In this document: positions 60,056-64,000 of the stretch, one piece after another | Position numbering within the stretch: the stretch's first letter is position 1 | Layout: the number at the start of each line of letters is the position of its first letter | Assembly (NCBI GenBank): GCA_016858145.1 | Contig: JAEHOE010000118.1 | Span: 62,001-126,000, forward strand | Source of the DNA: Edaphochlamys debaryana | Lineage: Eukaryota; Chlorophyta; Chlorophyceae; Chlamydomonadales | Reading direction: 5' to 3' | Length of the DNA stretch: 64,000 bases | Position numbers and translations under genes: made by a program | The notes under the pieces: model-generated | Databases searched by the model: none | The model's input: the letters and a program-made list of their open reading frames with translations, nothing else | Told to the model about the DNA's origin: nothing

Positions 60056-61692
60056 GAGGCCAGTCAACCAACGCATACTCTTCTGAAGGTGCGCTGGGCA
60101 GGGATGGTAGGTTAAACAGGAGAGGCACAGCGAAGGTAGGGGGCATTACCGGTACGTCATGGCCAGAATGAGTACGAGGTAGAGCGGGCTGCGGGACGTG
60201 AGGACGGTTGGAGACGCAGATAGATATAGACAGGCGTCCCCTGGAAGTCATTGGCCTCCCCTGACATGTCCACTTCTGTTGTCCCTGACCCCGTCCCCGT
60301 AGGCCCTGCCTGGACAAGCTGTGCGTAGCCACTGGCGGTGAAGAGTGTCAGGCCAGAGGAGGACCCGGCTGGGCCCCGCTGGGTCCCGCGCTGAGCTTCC
60401 CTGAGGCCCTGTTCCATTAGGATGTTGAGCGGGATCTGTAGCGAGGGGTGCTACGGTGCCTGGGGCTGAGGCAGTGTAACGGCTGCCGCACTGGGCGGAC
60501 CTGCCCTCGCAATGAGCCGTGCGAACGATTGGGAAGAGGCACGCACACAGAGTGCGTGTCCCAGCGGCAGATAGACCCAGGATGAAGCTGGCGAACGAAG
60601 CCCGTCGGGCTGGATCCGGCGATGCAGTTTGGCCGAGTGCTGTGCCCTCGAATTGGCACTAAGCATTGGGAATTGCTGCCCCCGATGTGGATGCTGAGGC
60701 CTGGGGTGTCGCGTTGCCGTGGTCCTCGGCAGGGTTAGAAGACATCAACGAAGCGAAGCGCTTGGTTGTGGCGTAGGGCGTGTTCCTCGGCAGGGTCGAG
60801 GCTCACGAACTAGTGACCGGTTTCAGCAGCACTGCTTAAAGAGCACACGACGCTCATCCTCAGGCTCTCCACAGCCACAGACCCGACACACACGTTCCAC
60901 CCCGGCTTGAACGTGCCCCAGAGGGATTTGCAAACGTTGATACCGAGCAGGACAGTGCTCTGTCCCACTAGAAGACCCCATTCCTGATACACGCATAACG
61001 CTAAGTGGTCACCTGGATAACCCCTGGGTTCCAAGGTATCCCCACTACTGAAAGGCTCCCACAACAGATATACCGGTAACCGCCCTGCAAAAGCAGCCAC
61101 TACATCTCCGCCCTTCCACCCTCAACAACTGCTCTCCTTTGGACAAGCTTGCATCCCAGTCGGAACCCAATGTCGGCAGCACCGCAGCGCCTTTGCACAC
61201 CACAAGTCGGCGTCATAACGGACAAGCGGGCGCCCCCACGGGGGCGTAAGGTGAGGGCTCAGTCCCCCACCCATCTGCTGAGCGACCCATTCCCCGCGGT
61301 AACCGTGGGCGCACTATACTTCCAACCTAGCTTCAACGCGTTGACAGCAGTTTGATGAAGGACTCGCACCCGTCGGCACAGACCGCTACCCGCCACCACC
61401 CCCGCCGCCGCCAGCCCTCTCAACAACACGGTAAATATCATCAATTATAGCTGGTGGCATCGCGGGCTGGGCGTGAGTACGGGCTCAGCACTAAACTTGC
61501 GCCCCAACGGATGTCGCTCACAGATACCGAAGAGGGCAACCAGCTTTTCCGGCCCCCAGAGTTCAGCACCGTACGACAGTACGGCCCGAGCCTGCGTTTA
61601 GAAGCACTGCACACGAAACCCGGGAGCCCACACGCCCTTCTCAACCAGACCTGACAGCAGCGCAAACAGCGCCCTCCGCCCCGCCTCACCCA

Positions 61693-61767
61693 GCTCCATC
61701 GCCCAGGACCATACCAAAGACCGCCCCGCGTTATCTCGGTCTTTGGTATGGTCCTGGGCGATGGAGC
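61693..61767. repeat. Perfect 30-bp inverted repeat with 15-nt loop
   Basis: Left arm 61693-61722 (GCTCCATCGCCCAGGACCAT...) and right arm 61738-61767 (...ATGGTCCTGGGCGATGGAGC) are fully complementary around GCCCCGCGTTATCTC. Transcription from either strand would give a strong hairpin. Confidence 0.9.
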
Positions 61768-62577
61768 CCGTAGCAGCGCCCCCGGCCCTCCACACTGGGC
61801 AGCCCAGTATACTCGTGAAGCGGTGCCATGGGCGGATGCCACCCGCCCCCGGCCCCTTCCCTGTACACCACCTTCCGACCAAGCGCCCATGCTACCCCGA
61901 GACCGACACACTGGGCAGTGGGCACAACAAGGAGCCCCAGGGAACAGCACTGAGCGGGGGTGCGTGACATGCAATCCAAGTGCCACCCCTGCAAGTAGCC
62001 ATCACAGACCGCCACCATATCTTCAGGCGTGAGGCTCTTGCACGATAGTGCACACGTGCCCAAGCATGCAGCTTGCGCACACCAAGCTTGACCCAACCTC
62101 CATGTAGGCCTTGGAGCTGAGCATGCCGAGACCATACCCCACATAAACCCTCTTAGCCAGCACACCTGAGTCTCTCTGGTTCGTCGGATACCACAAGGTA
62201 ATTAAACCCATCACAACGACGACGCAAGAACCAAGCGAGCGCTGCACCGGCACAAGCCCCCACGAGCGCAGGGGACAGGAGTGCTTCAACACCGCCACAG
62301 CATTAACCAAAGTATGCTGCATCCTCCCCCGCCTGATGCAGTTGGTGATAGCCTGAAGCTATGGCCGCGACCGCAGCTAGGCACACCGTGTCTCACGCCG
62401 GCTGGCAGCATCCCGCAGGTGGCAGACGTCTGCACTTTCACAACTTGATCGTGAGGCCTGTACCACTGCCTGGTCCCGCCGCCAGCCCAGAGTGTCGCCC
62501 GGGGCAGGCAGCGCCACCGCCGCCGCAGCCTCAAGCAGGGGCTCCAGACGCGAGCCTCAACCCGTCCCCTCAGCCTC

Positions 62578-62925
62578 TTACTGGCCTTCCGCCAGGCACT
62601 CCGGCTCCACCTCAACCTCTGCCCACGACACTTCCACGCCCACATCGTTGAGAGACCACTCGCGCATCAGCTCCTGGGCCGCCTCCATCGTCAGCGGGCT
62701 CGGAATTTCCTCCGAATCCTCAACAAGGGAGTCCAGCCCGATCACCAAGATGTATTTGGCATCTTCCAGAGCCTCGTACTCCGTCATGCCAGCGCCAATA
62801 CCGAAGGAGAATTGTGGGAAGATGGCCGAAACGAGCCCGTCAGAGTGTCTGCGCAGGTAAACAGGGTACGCCGTGCCGCTTATATTGTCAAGGGAAGAGC
62901 CGAGGCTACGTAAGTCCTGCGACAT
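62578..62925 (-). CDS. HicB-like antitoxin-domain protein (intronless)
   Basis: A single open frame of 115 residues runs from ATG at 62925 to TAA at 62580-62578. It follows the HicB fold pattern: AYPVYLRRHSDGLVSAIFPQ (YPV strand, DG turn, FP strand), then GIGAGMTEYEALEDAKYIL (G-T-EAL-DA helix), LDSLVEDSEEIPSP and a C-terminal acidic tail. HicB proteins neutralise the HicA mRNA interferase in bacterial type II toxin-antitoxin pairs; stand-alone HicB-like proteins also exist. No HicA-like frame was found next to it. Codon use includes TTA, ATA, AAA, CAA and several GTT/CTT and is clearly less GC-biased than neighbouring genes. That suggests horizontal origin (inference). A 22-bp palindrome ends three bases before the ATG. 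Confidence 0.6.
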   Translation of the reverse strand: MSQDLRSLGSSLDNISGTAYPVYLRRHSDGLVSAIFPQFSFGIGAGMTEYEALEDAKYILVIGLDSLVEDSEEIPSPLTMEAAQELMREWSLNDVGVEVSWAEVEVEPECLAEGQ

Positions 62926-62928
62926 GGT

Positions 62929-62950
62929 CGACGGACTAAATAGTCCGTCG
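62929..62950 (-). promoter_or_regulatory. Palindrome immediately upstream of HicB-like gene
   Basis: Arms CGACGGACTA and TAGTCCGTCG are separated by two bases. In gene sense the palindrome ends three bases before the start codon. It could be a repressor operator, as HicB proteins bind palindromes at their own promoters, or a leader hairpin. Confidence 0.5.
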
Positions 62951-63826
62951 CCTTCCGGTTGAAGGTGAGCAAGCGCAGTCAACGAGCGACCGTGGGCAAG
63001 GTGCCATTGGCAAAGGGGCACGGGGCGTATGCGATTGATACGTACGAGAACCCGTACGCCCGTCCGTTCGGCTCGCGGGGCCGGTGTCAGAAAGGGGGTG
63101 GAGAAGGGGCGGGGGAAGGTCTTCTTCGCGGGGTGTTGGGGTCAGAAGGGGAAACACCAAGGGGGCGGAAGATGGGGGTAACTGACGGGGAGCGTGGGAG
63201 CGTAGGAAGCGGACGGGACGCGGGAACGGGTAGCGCAGGGCCGCCCCCTCCCGGCATCCCCCGACCTTGACACGCCGCCGCCGCCTTCCCTGTGCCCCCT
63301 CCCGGCTTGCGACTTCCCCTGTGTGCCGTGACGGCGAATGGCGTGGCGAGCAGGCGCGGAATGTGACGGCTGCTGTGGGCGGACTTGCTCTTGCAATGGG
63401 TCCCGGATGCAGAGTGCATGGCCCACAAGCGGCCCCAGGCTGATGAGGCTGGCGAACGGAACACCCGTGAGGTTGCTCTGTCGAGGCAAGATCGAGACTC
63501 ACGAATCAGTACCCTGACATGTTACACTGGCCGGACACAACCACCCAAGCTACAATTATTGGCAAGCAACACAAGTAATTGTTGCAGTATCTATCCAACC
63601 CCGCCCCAAGCCCCTTATTCGCTGCCACCTGCATCAGTAGCATTTACGCCCTCCCCGCCTCTTCTCCTCAAGCGCTTACCTCCTATCCCACCACCCACAC
63701 CCACCGCCTGCCACGAGCAAACCATGGAACGAACTGGGCCTATGTACACCTCCATCCTCTCTGCCTCTGCCGCAGAACATGCTCCAAACGTGTGTGCGCC
63801 AAGTGTGGGACCTGACGGTTGGGCGC
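62951..63826. other. Intergenic with dispersed-repeat copy
   Basis: The segment at about 63283-63470 resembles 59573-59640 (CCCTGTGCCCCCTCCCGGCT...) and 60470-60620 (GGCGGACYTGCYCTYGCAAT...), so it belongs to a dispersed, degenerate repeat. The rest holds the 3' UTR of the gene entering from the right. Confidence 0.45.
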
Positions 63827-63959
63827 TCAGAAGACCTTGAGCTGGTCCACGCACAGCCACTGCTGGCCGCCCCAGTTGTTGGTGAGAAAGAGCGTGTTGA
63901 CGTCCCAGTCGGAGATGGAGTCGGAGCAGCCGCTGAACGCTGAGTCATCACCACCGTCA
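63827..63959 (-). CDS. Terminal exon of a gene extending beyond the window
   Basis: After the acceptor CACAG at 63964-63960 an open frame of 43 codons runs to TGA at 63829-63827. It ends SDWDVNTLFLTNNWGGQQWL and CVDQLKVF, with an acidic Ser-rich start (DGGDDSAFSGCSDS). Codon use is G/C-rich and protein-like. The Trp- and Asn-rich end resembles extracellular or wall proteins, but no family is assigned. Upstream exons lie right of position 64000. Confidence 0.55.
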
Positions 63960-64000
63960 CTGTGGGGTGGGCGTGGGGGAGAGCAGTGTGAACGAGAAAA

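Larger units (their letters stand above)
59161..62577. other. Repeat-bearing intergenic region
   Basis: No convincing gene. It contains the CAGCTC-type tandem repeat (59829-60055), a perfect inverted repeat (61693-61767), and dispersed-repeat copies near 59573-59640, 60470-60620 and 60737-60775. From about 60800 the sequence is less GC-rich and looks like degraded mobile DNA, but no transposon termini were found. Confidence 0.45.

Noticed and set aside
59293..60171. 292-codon + strand frame with Ser/Gly/Ala runs
   Set aside because: Produced by the hexamer array; no ATG context, splice pattern or family match.
61693..61767. Hairpin as a bacterial-type terminator
   Set aside because: No U-tract follows and the DNA is nuclear eukaryotic.
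62100..62577. Possible HicA partner next to the HicB-like gene
   Set aside because: No short frame on either side shows the HicA double-stranded-RNA-binding pattern.
62578..62925. Bacterial contamination as source of the HicB-like frame
   Set aside because: It lies within repeat-bearing algal DNA with an algal-looking exon 0.9 kb away; contamination cannot be formally excluded without reads.

Overview
The window is nuclear DNA of a green alga, most likely a Chlamydomonadales (Chlamydomonas/Volvox group) relative. The evidence is very high GC, strong G/C bias at third codon positions, genes broken into many short exons with short introns, a candidate TGTAA poly(A) signal downstream of some genes, and flagellar and starch-related genes. 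Gene models were built by joining exons by eye. In ISN1, the MYCBPAP-like gene, PSMD9, the CBM20 gene, the aspartic protease, both Rpp14/Pop5 genes, UGP and the ERF4-like gene every junction keeps frame and the total length matches the family.

Layout. 13-3485 (-): membrane protein of unknown function, cut by the window start. 5845-12023 (-): IMP-specific 5'-nucleotidase ISN1. 12310-12627 (-): weak candidate exon. 13834-21062 (-): MYCBPAP family protein, probable FAP147 of the ciliary central apparatus. 21482-23277 (+): PSMD9-type proteasome assembly chaperone, sharing a 419-bp divergent promoter with the previous gene. 24587-25521 (+): small starch-binding (CBM20) protein. 27593-34537 (-): phytepsin/chlapsin-like aspartic protease with a saposin-like insert. 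35037-36158: two adjacent non-autonomous hAT-like elements with perfect 8-bp target-site duplications. 37205-37874 (+) and 58498-59160 (+): near-identical Rpp14/Pop5-family genes 21 kb apart. 40397-47348 (+): UTP-glucose-1-phosphate uridylyltransferase. 47975-49362 (+): Golgin A7/ERF4-like protein, whose 5' part is also copied into an intron of the UGP gene. 52316-57562 (-): PP2C phosphatase with a 574-residue disordered extension. 62578-62925 (-): intronless HicB-like antitoxin-domain gene with a palindrome directly upstream. 63827-63959 (-): last exon of a gene entering from the right.

Most of these are unrelated housekeeping functions (purine nucleotide, UDP-glucose and starch metabolism, proteasome and RNase P, cilia) with no operon-like logic. 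The unifying oddity is genome structure. Exon edges are repeatedly duplicated in tandem together with their splice sites. Duplications at exon 3' ends sit in G-rich intron starts; duplications at exon 5' ends sit in C-rich intron ends. In five unrelated genes the exon-start duplications are separated by a shared linker with the core CGGCACGAAACACACACGC, always in sense orientation and always just before a C-rich tract and CAG. This looks like a dispersed intron-building (introner-like) element and is the best candidate here for something undescribed. The HicB-like gene and the twin hAT elements are the other strong leads.
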